Shown: one piece after another, positions 55,857 through 64,000 of the stretch
Numbering within the stretch: the first letter of the stretch is position 1
How the letters are laid out: every line of letters begins with the position of its first letter
Source of the DNA: Sphingobacterium chuzhouense
GTDB lineage: Bacteria > Bacteroidota > Bacteroidia > Sphingobacteriales > Sphingobacteriaceae
Assembly: GCF_014692525.1 (NCBI RefSeq)
Contig: NZ_JACNYL010000002.1
Location: 434,001-498,000 of the forward strand
Length of the DNA: 64,000 nt
Reading direction: 5' to 3'
Program-made: the position numbers and the translations under genes
The notes under the pieces: generated by a model
The model's database searches: none
The model's input: only the letters and a program-made list of their open reading frames with translations
What the model was told of the DNA's origin: nothing

Positions 55857-56063
55857 TTATGCATTAAACATTTCGGGCTGTTTAATTGTACGATTACCAT
55901 AAATTACAATCGCACGAAAATGGTTATGTAAATGGACAGGGTAAGTACCAACAGCGTAATTTCTAAATTGCCGTTCAATCTCTTTCCATTTCGGAAAGAT
56001 CGCACCGCGTTTTCTATCCAAAAACTTTCCCAATAACTCTACCGATCGCGGCGAAATCATCAA
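55857..56063 (-). other. Doubtful 68-codon ORF after antiporter
   Basis: This minus-strand frame overlaps the antiporter C-terminus and runs past its stop with some protein-like content (AIFPKWKEIERQFRNYAVG, TYPVHLHNHFRAIVIYGN). It could be a small gene or an old antiporter tail lost by a frameshift. Without comparison I would not call it real. Confidence 0.2.
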
Positions 56064-58131
56064 GATTATTTACGGCTCTCCTTTCGATCGGATTTTCTCG
56101 TGCTTCCGAATACGGATAAATCAAGATATAATTATTGTGAAGCAAATTGTTATTTAGGAACTCCGGTATCGCATGCATTGGAGAAGTGTAAGAGAATCGA
56201 TTTCTATCAGCCATGAGCACAATTAATCCTTGATCTGTCTCCAATCCAAGCAATACATTCTCCGCTTCGTTCCAAGACTCCATTACTTGCAACTCCGCTT
56301 CGATTGCTGATTTCTTTAAAATACGTTCAAGAACGCCCAACATCCGCCTGTTAGCATGAAACGTCATCGTAGCACCCGAATTACGCGCAATGTTCCAGAT
56401 TTTTAACAGCGCGTGAAAAAAGCCTGGTTCCTCCTCGGCGTCACGCGGAATAATAACAACATAGTTTTTTACCGTCGATATTGGCTGAATAGCACGGTAT
56501 ATCAATAAATTCACATGCTCGTTCGTCAGGTAACCATTATAGAGATTATAAATAAACGACGCAGAAAATCCCTTTTCACGTTCCAAACCAATGATTAAAT
56601 CAGTGATATTTTTCTCTTTAATTACATTATTAACACCAGATACGACCTGTTCATCATGCCGGGTTATCGGTGTAATAACGACATCGGCTGCTGCTCCCAT
56701 TTTTACCGCCGCATCTAATATACGTTCCGCATTTTTGACAGACGACTCCTTTTTATCCTCATTGATAATATTTAGCGCAAATATTCCCTCTTTATTCGAT
56801 TCTGTTTTAATAAGCAGTCCGAGATTGACCATTTTTTCTGTCATCTGCTCATTGTTGATCGGCAGTAGAATCCGTTCTCTTTCGACACCTTTACCAGTCA
56901 CCGTATTGTCCTTATCCACATCCGCTATTTTCTGCCCGCTCGACATCGACACGAATGACGATATTGTACACGACACTAAAATGAGCAAGATACTTCCATT
57001 TAATACATGGTCATTCAATAATCTGATTGGTTCTCCGTCGGCAGTTTCGCCGATGATAATCGTGTAACCGACCATTACAGAAGCCAATGTTGCCGCAGCA
57101 GACGCTGCACTCATACCAAAGATTAAGCGTCCTTCGTTGGCAGTAAGTTTAAAAGTCCGTTGTGTCAAATATGCTGCCACATACTTTCCGCCTATTGATG
57201 CCACGAGCATAATTCCCGCCACCCCAAGCGTTTCCCAATCGCTTATAAAAGCCTTAAAATCAATCAGCATACCCACGCTGATCAGAAAGAAAGGAATAAA
57301 TATGGCATTACCTACAAATTCTACCCGATTCATCAATGAAGAAGTATGAGGAATGAGTCTGTTGAGCGCCAAACCCGCAAAGAATGCTCCTATAATAGCC
57401 TCTATTCCCGCAATCTCGGCGAGAAGCGCCCCCAGATATATCATCACAACCACGAAGATATATTGTGAAATCTTGTCTTCCACCCGTTTGAAAAACCATC
57501 GGGCAATGATCGGGAACAACATTAACACGATCGCCGAAAACAAAGCCATAGAAACACCAAGTCTTACCCAAAAGGCCGTACCTACCTCTCCCTGAGACAT
57601 CCCAACAATGACGGCGAGCACGAGAAGCGAAAGTACATCCGTTATCATCGTACCACCTACCGTAATATTTACCGATAAGTTTTTCGCAATCCCCATACCG
57701 CTAATCAGCGGATACGCGATAAGGGTATGCGACGAAAACAAACTAGCGAATAAAATGGATGTCGGAATAGAGAATTGCAACACATAGTAGCCTCCCATAA
57801 AACCCAGAATAAAGGGAAATATAAAAGTATATAATGCAAATGTCAGACTCTTCCATTTATTCCGTTTGAAATCGCCCATATCGATTTCTAATCCTGCCAG
57901 GAACATAATATAAAGCAGACCCGTGGTACCTATTACGATAACACTGCTATCTCGTTCCAGCACATGAAAACCGTTCGGTCCGATCAAGGCTCCAGCGATA
58001 ATTAATCCCAATATGTGTGGAACTTTAATTTTGTTCAGTAAAAGGGGAATAAACAGGATAATAACCAGTTCAATCAGAAATTTGATTAGTGGATCTGTAA
58101 TCGGAAGCGTGATTGGGTGTATAGCAAGCAT
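56014..58131 (-). CDS. KefB-type cation:proton antiporter with USP-like C-terminus
   Basis: 705 residues. Twelve or so membrane segments of the CPA2 family: NKIKVPHILGLIIAGALIGP, YIMFLAGLEIDMGDF, SSHTLIAYPLISGMG, EAIIGAFFAGLALNRLIP and ISVGMLIDF. The C-terminal ~300 residues are soluble and resemble universal-stress-protein-like nucleotide-binding folds (VERERILLPINNEQMTE) rather than KefB's TrkA-N domain. It exchanges K+ or Na+ for H+. Followed by a lipoprotein on the same strand (10 bp upstream, 58141). Confidence 0.88.
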   Translation of the reverse strand: MLAIHPITLPITDPLIKFLIELVIILFIPLLLNKIKVPHILGLIIAGALIGPNGFHVLERDSSVIVIGTTGLLYIMFLAGLEIDMGDFKRNKWKSLTFALYTFIFPFILGFMGGYYVLQFSIPTSILFASLFSSHTLIAYPLISGMGIAKNLSVNITVGGTMITDVLSLLVLAVIVGMSQGEVGTAFWVRLGVSMALFSAIVLMLFPIIARWFFKRVEDKISQYIFVVVMIYLGALLAEIAGIEAIIGAFFAGLALNRLIPHTSSLMNRVEFVGNAIFIPFFLISVGMLIDFKAFISDWETLGVAGIMLVASIGGKYVAAYLTQRTFKLTANEGRLIFGMSAASAAATLASVMVGYTIIIGETADGEPIRLLNDHVLNGSILLILVSCTISSFVSMSSGQKIADVDKDNTVTGKGVERERILLPINNEQMTEKMVNLGLLIKTESNKEGIFALNIINEDKKESSVKNAERILDAAVKMGAAADVVITPITRHDEQVVSGVNNVIKEKNITDLIIGLEREKGFSASFIYNLYNGYLTNEHVNLLIYRAIQPISTVKNYVVIIPRDAEEEPGFFHALLKIWNIARNSGATMTFHANRRMLGVLERILKKSAIEAELQVMESWNEAENVLLGLETDQGLIVLMADRNRFSYTSPMHAIPEFLNNNLLHNNYILIYPYSEARENPIERRAVNNLDDFAAIGRVIGKVFG

Positions 58132-58140
58132 TGTGTATTA

Positions 58141-58728
58141 TTATTTTGCTCTGGGTGTCAACTCTACGGAAAATACAGTTTCACAATTATTTTTACCTGT
58201 TAAGACCAGTGTACCTTTCATTATACCAGATGTTACATCATCGAGCTGAACGCGTCTGGCTACACTACTTTTAGTCATATTGGTATCCGGTAAGATATTC
58301 AGTGTAATTTCGTTACCGTTCTGTTGTCCTTCAAATATCCGGATATGTTCGTCGTTGTTGACAACCTGAACATACGATCCAACGGAGTCTGAATAAAATC
58401 GCCAGACCTCATGACGCTGATCACCAACAACATAGTTTGCACAACGTGAAGCACGGCAAACCATCCGACTGTTCCATTCTCCTAATACACTATCTGGCCA
58501 TGGTTCATGCGTTGAAGAGGTATCTCCTTCCAATGGTGTCGATTCTCTAGCGCGCAGACTATCCCTCATCTTTAACAACGTGCGATATTCTTCCTCTATC
58601 GATGCTAAATCTTGTTCTCTTTTTTCAAGCGCCTTTTCACGATCAGCAAGCGCCTGCTTTCCGCTGTCTTGTCCGCAGCTTACCAACAGTACTATCACCA
58701 GATATGTTAGATAAAAGCGTCCTATCAT
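58141..58728 (-). CDS. Coiled-coil lipoprotein, unknown function
   Basis: 195 residues from the ATG at 58728 (MIGRFYLTYLVIVLLVSC); the frame opens 8 codons earlier. Lipobox LVSC (Cys18), then a heptad-like coiled coil (ADREKALEKREQDLASIEEE), a Pro/Ser linker, and a beta-rich C-terminal domain containing a pair of Cys (MVCRASRCANYV). Unknown. Just 9 bp upstream of the antiporter ATG, so an operon is likely. Confidence 0.65.
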   Translation of the reverse strand: MIGRFYLTYLVIVLLVSCGQDSGKQALADREKALEKREQDLASIEEEYRTLLKMRDSLRARESTPLEGDTSSTHEPWPDSVLGEWNSRMVCRASRCANYVVGDQRHEVWRFYSDSVGSYVQVVNNDEHIRIFEGQQNGNEITLNILPDTNMTKSSVARRVQLDDVTSGIMKGTLVLTGKNNCETVFSVELTPRAK

Positions 58729-58858
58729 GTCTATTCTTTTATTAATAAACACCAGACGCTGGATACTGTTTTGATTATGCCATAATAGATCATGACATCA
58801 ACACTAAACTTTTTTGGGTGATTATTTGTATTATTACAATAGATTACAATCACACATT

Positions 58859-59626
58859 ATGGAATGGATCACCGACCCTCAAATCTGGATTTCGTTTTTT
58901 ACGCTGACACTCTTGGAAATCGTATTGGGCATAGACAATATTGTATTTATCTCTATACAGAGTGGTAAGCTCCCCTTGGAACAACAAAAAAAAGCGAGAC
59001 AACTTGGTTTACTGCTTGCCTTGGTTATGCGTGTCGGGTTATTATTTTCCATCAAATGGATTATGGGGCTGACCGAACCATTCCTTCATCTAGGCGATAC
59101 ATTTAATATAGAAAATCCTTCCTGGTACCGATACCTGACCTTATCCGGACGAGACTTGATCTTATTTTTTGGAGGTTTGTTCCTGATTTATAAAGCAACG
59201 ACCGAGATCCATCATAAGGTAGAAGGACATGTCGAAACAGCTGCCAGTCGAAACAGGCCCATCACCTTCCGGAGCGTCATTATACAGATTATTATTCTCG
59301 ATCTAGTCTTCTCACTTGATTCGGTCATCACAGCCGTTGGCATGGTAGATCAGATCGGCGTTATGATAGCGGCAGTCATTGTGGCGGTTGTTATTATGCT
59401 GCTTTCTGCTTCAGCCATATCCAAATTTGTCAATGATTACCCATCAGTCAAAATGCTCGCATTGGCATTCCTGCTACTTATTGGGGTTTCGCTAACAGCT
59501 GAAGCGTTTGACCAACATATTCCGAAAGGCTATATCTACTTTGCTATGGCATTCTCGGTTCTGGTAGAGTTTCTTAACATCCGGGCAGAGAAAAAAGAAC
59601 TGCAAAAATTGAAAGAGCGAGAATAA
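58859..59626 (+). CDS. TerC-family integral membrane protein
   Basis: 255 residues from the ATG at 58859 (MEWITDPQIWISFFTLTLL); the frame opens 15 codons earlier. About seven membrane segments with the family's Asp-bearing motifs LEIVLGIDNIVFISI and LDLVFSLDSVITAVG. TerC-like proteins handle metal ions, for example manganese export in the MeeF/MeeY group. Substrate inferred. Confidence 0.88.
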   Translation: MEWITDPQIWISFFTLTLLEIVLGIDNIVFISIQSGKLPLEQQKKARQLGLLLALVMRVGLLFSIKWIMGLTEPFLHLGDTFNIENPSWYRYLTLSGRDLILFFGGLFLIYKATTEIHHKVEGHVETAASRNRPITFRSVIIQIIILDLVFSLDSVITAVGMVDQIGVMIAAVIVAVVIMLLSASAISKFVNDYPSVKMLALAFLLLIGVSLTAEAFDQHIPKGYIYFAMAFSVLVEFLNIRAEKKELQKLKERE

Positions 59627-59650
59627 AATTGGCTTAGGCTATGGATGTTA

Positions 59651-60505
59651 TTAGTTCAGTAATAAGCGGAACCCTAACCTGTTGTACGTATAATACTTTC
59701 CGATGGAATAGTTTGTCCAATTTTCAAGATCGGGGTCACCATTTCTTAGAAGAACTTCATTATCAAAAAATAAACTTATGGTATAATTTTCCCGCGAGCG
59801 AAGACGAAGGTCGGCTAAGATGCCTAGTTTTAGCTTATTCACCCCGTTGTATAGAAAATCATTATATATCCACTTACTATTAAAATAATTCTGATTAATC
59901 GCGGAAAAGTGGATATTATTTTGGTAAGCAAGCATATATCCAGCTTTAAGTCCTAATAAAAGTGACGAGCTAGATAGATTGAACGTATTCATTGCCGCCA
60001 AGTCAATGTTGATATGCTGATGGTCGAGATCTAGATCTACGACCCCATCCTGTTTACGCATATATTCATGCGCAATACCGAAAACAAATTCTTTCGCCCC
60101 TTTACGATAATTCGCCTTCAACATAAATTTTTCCAGATCGTGCACATAATTTATAGCACCAAGCTGTGGGTTATCATCTGTTCCATGTTGCAGAAGACCT
60201 TGAAACGACAGACCTAATTTACTGTCCATATCGATTTGTTTTTGCCATAACAGATCACCTGTTAAAGTATTTAGCTGATAAGTATTAAATAGGATATAAG
60301 TAAGTTCGCTGTTATGATCTTGTTTAAATGTCTGTATTTCTCTATTCCACGAGATATTGCCCCAAAGAAACGAATTAGCCAGCGTGTACTTCATATGCGC
60401 TCCAAGTCCAAAGCGCTGAAAACTATCGTTATAATTCACATCCCTTGTTTTTTCATCACCGTTTCCATAACCATTCATAAACCAACTGATGTAGGTCCGG
60501 TCGAG
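59651..60505 (-). pseudogene. 5'-truncated DUF6850-like outer membrane barrel
   Basis: About 285 codons of a beta-barrel protein: SWFMNGYGNGDEKTRDVN, FGLGAHMKYTLANSFLWG, QHGTDDNPQLGAINYVHD, FVFGIAHEYMRKQDG, and a proper C-terminal barrel end NRLGFRLLLN. No signal peptide or N-terminal half remains: the frame runs into a fragment of an unrelated gene near 60505. Family members are normally ~500 residues. So this is a broken gene, not a small barrel. Confidence 0.7.
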
Positions 60506-60514
60506 TATCCCGTC

Positions 60515-60637
60515 ACAGATCCATTGATGCAAAAACTTAATTTAAGTAAAGAAGAAATAGCGGCAATCGAAGCTTTTATGCATTCCATTACGGCTACAAA
60601 ATACCGTATGCGTAGACCCGAATCGTTGCCGAGGTAG
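60515..60637 (+). pseudogene. C-terminal fragment of cytochrome c peroxidase
   Basis: The last 40 codons (DPLMQKLNLSKEEIAAIEAF, then ITATKYRMRRPESLP) match the C-terminus of Bacteroidota di-haem cytochrome c peroxidases. The rest of the gene is missing; the preceding bases belong to the DUF6850 barrel on the other strand. The haem motifs CxxCH are absent. Confidence 0.65.
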
Positions 60638-60655
60638 TCCATAGCATTTGATCGA

Positions 60656-61363
60656 TTACTCACATTTGCCGTCCGTCGTACAACTTTGCCCTTTTGCGAT
60701 CTCAAAATTATTTTCAGGATTGAGCTTGCGCCACTCGGGGAAGGCTTTTTCGAGTGTTTGAAGGAAAGCCTCTGCCGGCTGTGCTCCGGATACCGCATAT
60801 TTTCTGTCGATGACAAAAAACGGCACACCCCTTACACCAATCTGTTGGGCTTCCTGGATGTCCTGATTTACTAAATAAGCATATTTATCATCCGTAAATG
60901 CGGTTTGCAGTTCGGTTTCATCCAATCCAATTTCTTTTCCCAACTGGGTCAGCGTTTTGATGTCTGCGATACTTTTTCCCTCCGTAAAGAAAGCCTTGAA
61001 TAAGCGCTCTTCCGCTTCGTCGCCCAAACCCTTGGTTTTAGCAAATTGGATCAACTGATGCGCTTTTTGCGAATTGACGATCATCGACTTGTCGAGGTGA
61101 TAATCCAAACCTGCTTCTTTTGCAGATTGCGTTACGTTTTCCAGCATCCCTTTTACTTGTTCTATGCTCATTCCCTTTCTTTTCACCAAATATTCCTCCT
61201 GTGTTTCATTAGCTACTTCGGGAATCGTAGGGTCTAACTGGAAGCTTTTCCAAACGACCTCTATATGTTCTTTTTCGGGAAACTGTGCCAATGCTGTTTC
61301 GAAATTTCTTTTTCCGATATAACAAAACGGGCACATCACATCACTCCAGATTTCTATTTTCAT
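60656..61363 (-). CDS. FrnE/DsbA-family oxidoreductase
   Basis: 235 residues. Thioredoxin fold with redox motif CPFC (residues 11-14), preceded by IWSDVM as in FrnE-type DsbA proteins; a helical insert with GMLENVTQSAKEAGLDY, then the cis-Pro region GVRGVPFFVID. The extra C-terminal Cys pair (SCTTDGKCE) is unusual. FrnE proteins oxidise or isomerise disulfides, or act in polyketide maturation. No signal peptide; cytoplasmic. Intact although surrounded by broken genes. Confidence 0.9.
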   Translation of the reverse strand: MKIEIWSDVMCPFCYIGKRNFETALAQFPEKEHIEVVWKSFQLDPTIPEVANETQEEYLVKRKGMSIEQVKGMLENVTQSAKEAGLDYHLDKSMIVNSQKAHQLIQFAKTKGLGDEAEERLFKAFFTEGKSIADIKTLTQLGKEIGLDETELQTAFTDDKYAYLVNQDIQEAQQIGVRGVPFFVIDRKYAVSGAQPAEAFLQTLEKAFPEWRKLNPENNFEIAKGQSCTTDGKCE

Positions 61364-61486
61364 TTTCTTCTATCTTTTAATTTTCTTTCCTTATCAGCGG
61401 GCTATTCCGCCTTACTCGAAGTTACAGACAAACACATTCCCTATCAAGAGGAATATGTGGAACGTAAGTCATAAAGCCTACTTTTA

Positions 61487-61625
61487 TTATTTTTTTCTTC
61501 CGATCCAGCCGAGGTGCGTATGCTTGAAATCATCAGGGTACTTTAGTCCATAGCCGAAAATCCGGTCCATGGCCGAATGACCGAAGAGAATGATGCCCGC
61601 CAAGGACAATATGGTATCTGGAAGA
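61487..61625 (-). pseudogene. DUF4260 C-terminal fragment
   Basis: About 45 codons (LAGIILFGHSAMDRIFGYGL, then FKHTHLGWIGRKK and TAA) matching the C-terminus of DUF4260 membrane proteins. The N-terminal two thirds are missing. Confidence 0.65.
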
Positions 61626-61642
61626 TGAATCCAAGATTAGGC

Positions 61643-61681
61643 ATCCATTTGCAATGGAAACTTTTATCCATTTGCAATGGA
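61643..61681 (+). repeat. Exact 16-bp direct repeat
   Basis: ATCCATTTGCAATGGA at 61643-61658 and 61666-61681, exact copies 23 bp apart. Each is itself nearly palindromic (TCCATT...AATGGA). It lies at the edge between the DUF4260 and the ATPase fragments, and may be an end or a regulatory site of the lost ATPase gene. Confidence 0.6.
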
Positions 61682-61807
61682 TACCAAAACGCAGACAACT
61701 TTGCACTAATCGTATCCGGCATAAGACGTTGTGGGAAAAGCACCCTGCTTTATCAGCTTTTGGATGAGCGATATCAAGATGCGTTATATCTAAACTTTGA
61801 AGACCAA
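61667..61807 (+). pseudogene. Fragment of DUF4143-type AAA ATPase
   Basis: About 45 codons: NFALIVSGIRRCGKSTLLYQ (Walker A GIRRCGKST) and DALYLNFEDQ, the N-terminal hallmark of ATPases joined to DUF4143. Nothing of the Walker B or the C-terminal domain remains. No good start. Confidence 0.6.
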
Positions 61808-61871
61808 TCCCCTCGAACTTACAGCTATCGTATAGAGCAGGTGCATCGCAAAGCAATGCCTGACGCAGCTT

Positions 61872-62363
61872 TCAGGATTCTTCAGCCCCACCATAGATAT
61901 GGTCCAGCATGCGGTATAACTTCGGATGATCCTCTTGTAGCAAGGCAGGCTTTTTGAAGAAATACTCGGATACAACAGCAAAAAACTCTGCTTCATTGGT
62001 ACCCGCATACTCCCGGATATCTGATTCGCCCATTCGGATTTCGCGGATGGTTTTATGCATCTCTTTGATCCAAGGCTCGACCAATGATTTCGGGATAAGA
62101 TACTCCGGAATGCCATCCACCTCTCCATCGGCCTTATCGATGAGGTGTACAAACTCATGGATGGCGGTATTGTCTGCAGACATATTCAAAAAACCATTTC
62201 GCAATGCCTGCTGTGATAGAATCATCTTACTGTTGAGGGCACCCGAACCGACCATCCCCGCGACATTTCTAACTTCGCTCGCTGTACTGAAACGCTCATT
62301 AAAATAATCCGGGTATCCTGGAAGTTTAGAAGTGCCTCCATTTTGCAGTTTTGAAACTACAAA
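61872..62363 (-). pseudogene. 5'-truncated MtfA-type (M90) zinc peptidase
   Basis: About 163 codons open from a TGA at 62364 to the stop at 61872. Conserved blocks PGYPDYFNERFSTASE, GMVGSGALNSKMILSQQALR, the zinc motif AIHEFVHLID (HExxH) and EFFAVVSEYFF belong to the MtfA/DUF980 peptidase family, usually ~250-270 residues. The N-terminal ~100 residues are missing and no usable start is seen, although an internal ATG could give a shorter product with the active site. Confidence 0.65.
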
Positions 62364-62375
62364 TCAACATCCTGT

Positions 62376-62474
62376 CTATTTGGTATAATCTATCTGTAAC
62401 CTTCTATATCTTTCTTCTAAAAGATCTTTATACTTTTTTTGTGATATCGGATAGTTTGCATTCGTGCTTATTCA
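62376..62474 (-). pseudogene. Possible short coding remnant
   Basis: A minus-strand frame of about 32 codons ending TAG, reading NYPISQKKYKDLLEERYRRL in part. Protein-like but unrecognised, with no start. Confidence 0.25.
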
Positions 62475-62488
62475 CTTTTAATTTCATT

Positions 62489-62496
62489 TATATTTG
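62489..62496 (+). promoter_or_regulatory. Bacteroidota-type -7 element of S41 peptidase gene
   Basis: TATATTTG is an exact TAnnTTTG match, 62 bp before the ATG at 62559. -33 not clear. Confidence 0.4.
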
Positions 62497-62558
62497 AAAA
62501 ATAGTATATTTAGCATTCAAACAACGTCTTATAAACTGACATCCAAAGAAAGTATCCG

Positions 62559-64000
62559 ATGAAAAAAGTTCTACTCTTATTTTTTTCTTTTGTAACATTG
62601 TCCTGTTACGCTCAGAAAGATCAGAAATTCAACCTTGGTTTTGAGCACAGAAAAGAAGAAAAAGGCCTACCCGATGGCTGGTTTCCATGGGGAAGTTATG
62701 GGTTAAGTACGGATTCCCTCAGCCATTCGGGAAAATATGCCGGAAAAATTACCGCTGACGAGAGTGGCGCTGCCTTTGGCAGCATAGCCTACCGGATACC
62801 TGCAAAATACAAAGGCAGCAAAATTAAGTTGGCAGGCTATATGAAAACAAAAGATGTGCAAGATGGCCATGCTGGTTTATTACTACGCATCGACGGACAA
62901 GGAAAATCTCTAGCATTCGACAACATGCAAGACCAGAAGATCATCGGAACTCACGATTGGACACGCTATGAGATCATCCTAGACTACCCACAAGAAGCCG
63001 AAACGATATTTGTAGCAGGTATATTAACGGGTAAAGGCGAAGCCTGGTTTGATGATTTCGTTCTCACGATCGATGGTAAGGATGTCCAGACGCTACCGGA
63101 AATTGAAGTGGAACTACCCAAAGCCAAACTAGATACCGCATTCAACAAGGGTTCTTCTATTGTACTTTCTCCTTTAACGGCTACACAACTCGACAACTTA
63201 ACACTATTGGGCAAGATCTGGGGTTTCTTAAAATATCACCATCGTGAAATTGCCAAAGGGAATTACAATTGGGATTACGAGCTGTTCCGTTTTCTGCCGG
63301 AATACATGGCAGTAGATAGCAAAGGCAGCCGCGACGAGCTGTTGATCAACTGGATTGCTTCACTGGGTGAAGTACCCGCCTGCGAATCCTGCATAGAAGC
63401 ACCTTTGTACGCGCATTTAAAACCCGACCTCTCCTGGATTAGAAACCAGCAAGACGATTTAAAAAAGGCATTGCAATACATCTATAAAAACCGTGTATCC
63501 GATAAACATTATTATATAGAAATGGCGCAGGGCGTCGGAAATCCGAATTTTAAAAATGAAGATGCGTACAGCCAAATGACCCACCCCGACGACGGTTTCC
63601 GGTTGCTTTCCCTCTTCCGTTATTGGAACATGATCAACTATTTCTTTCCCTATAAACACTTGACGGACAAAAACTGGGATACCGTACTTAAAGAATATAT
63701 ACCGATATTTTTGGATGCAAAGGATGAGTTAGCCTACGAATTAGCTACCCTTCAGATCATCGCTGATGTCCGTGATACCCATGCCAACCTATCCGGCCAT
63801 ACCGATAAGGTTGCCGAATGGAAAGGGCTCTACTTCCCCGGCGTACGCACGCAGTTTATCGAAGATCAACTCACAGTCACGGAGTTTAATTACGCCGAAA
63901 TGCAGGATGAAACCGGACTAGCCATCGGCGACGTCATCCATCAGATCGATGGTAGAAAAATAGCCGATATCGTAGCCGAACGCTTACCATACTACCCCGC
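62559..64000 (+). CDS. S41-family peptidase with N-terminal carbohydrate-binding-like domain, 3' end outside window
   Basis: At least 480 residues from the ATG at 62559 (MKKVLLLFFSFVTLSCYAQ, a signal peptide), with no stop before the right edge. Residues ~24-170 form a jelly-roll domain (FNLGFEHRKEEKGLPDGWF, YAGKITADESGAAFGSIAYR, GEAWFDDFVLTID) of the kind often before S41 peptidases. LGKIWGFLKYHHREIAKGN and FRYWNMINYFFPYKHL are S41 N-terminal blocks, IIADVRDTHANLS starts the next part and the PDZ begins at AIGDVIHQIDGRKI. The catalytic Ser/Lys part lies beyond the window. Confidence 0.9.
   Translation, partial: MKKVLLLFFSFVTLSCYAQKDQKFNLGFEHRKEEKGLPDGWFPWGSYGLSTDSLSHSGKYAGKITADESGAAFGSIAYRIPAKYKGSKIKLAGYMKTKDVQDGHAGLLLRIDGQGKSLAFDNMQDQKIIGTHDWTRYEIILDYPQEAETIFVAGILTGKGEAWFDDFVLTIDGKDVQTLPEIEVELPKAKLDTAFNKGSSIVLSPLTATQLDNLTLLGKIWGFLKYHHREIAKGNYNWDYELFRFLPEYMAVDSKGSRDELLINWIASLGEVPACESCIEAPLYAHLKPDLSWIRNQQDDLKKALQYIYKNRVSDKHYYIEMAQGVGNPNFKNEDAYSQMTHPDDGFRLLSLFRYWNMINYFFPYKHLTDKNWDTVLKEYIPIFLDAKDELAYELATLQIIADVRDTHANLSGHTDKVAEWKGLYFPGVRTQFIEDQLTVTEFNYAEMQDETGLAIGDVIHQIDGRKIADIVAERLPYYP

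Noticed and set aside
56591-57067. 158-codon plus-strand ORF, Ser/Ile-rich
   Set aside because: It is the complement of the antiporter's soluble domain.
58830-58858. Two ATTACAAT copies before the TerC gene, resembling Rrf2 palindrome half-sites
   Set aside because: Not arranged as the 19-bp palindrome; an AT-rich promoter gives such matches by chance.
60314-60514. Upstream part of the 107-codon ORF containing the peroxidase fragment
   Set aside because: Only the last ~40 codons match a peroxidase; the earlier part is opposite the barrel pseudogene.

Overview
This window looks like a chromosome segment of a Bacteroidota, most likely a Sphingobacteriaceae relative (Sphingobacterium, Olivibacter or Parapedobacter type). 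The supporting signs are a SusC/SusD pair, many lipoproteins with short lipoboxes, LytTR two-component systems, archaeal-type ProRS, a tmRNA with a GEENYALAA tag, and TAnnTTTG-type promoter -7 elements in place of strong Shine-Dalgarno sites. The genus is inferred from protein character only; no search was run.

Layout. 0-4.3 kb: a membrane/SH3 protein cut by the left edge, a decayed minus-strand gene, two small lipoproteins, several gene stubs and the tmRNA gene. 4.3-8 kb: a histone H1-like Lys/Ala/Pro repeat protein, a cysteine hydrolase, a DinB-fold protein and a membrane-anchored metallo-beta-lactamase-fold hydrolase. 7.9-14.7 kb: a complete thiamine operon on the minus strand (thiS-thiC-tenI-like-thiD-thiE-thiG-thiH-thiF), mostly with overlapping or near-abutting genes, behind a TPP riboswitch that starts about 7 nt after the stop codon of a SWIM/SNF2 helicase (14.7-18.1 kb). 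18.2-27.4 kb: Bcr/CflA and MATE exporters, an MscS channel, a luciferase-like monooxygenase, an aspartate-dehydrogenase-like protein, a 2-hydroxyacid dehydrogenase and ProRS. 27.5-36.3 kb: a low-complexity lipoprotein, an FadL/OmpP1-like porin, PyrD, an ABC-F ATPase, a FemX-like aminoacyltransferase and a metallophosphatase.

Regulatory and surface half. 36.4-39.9 kb holds a TPR-kinase, a LytTR regulator and a secreted LamG-like protein. 41.5-51.1 kb is a minus-strand block with a LytS-type kinase and a LytTR regulator at its ends, enclosing a DUF4953/DUF5117-type zinc metalloprotease and a SusC/SusD pair. In front of the protease, and in front of the LamG-like gene, there are short direct repeats spaced exactly 21 bp start to start, as expected for LytTR operators. 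51.2-52.5 kb is an Rrf2 regulator plus a QorB-like oxidoreductase, each preceded by a closely related 19-bp palindrome. 52.6-55.8 kb is a lipoprotein divergent from a NarL-type two-component pair. 56-59.6 kb has a KefB-like antiporter, a coiled-coil lipoprotein and a TerC protein.

59.65-62.4 kb is a gene graveyard around an intact FrnE/DsbA gene: pieces of a DUF6850 barrel, a cytochrome c peroxidase, a DUF4260 protein, a DUF4143-type ATPase and an MtfA-type peptidase. The window ends inside an S41 peptidase gene. The parts most worth following are the two LytTR circuits, the Rrf2 operator pair and the graveyard. No CRISPR array, intact insertion sequence, tRNA or rRNA was seen.
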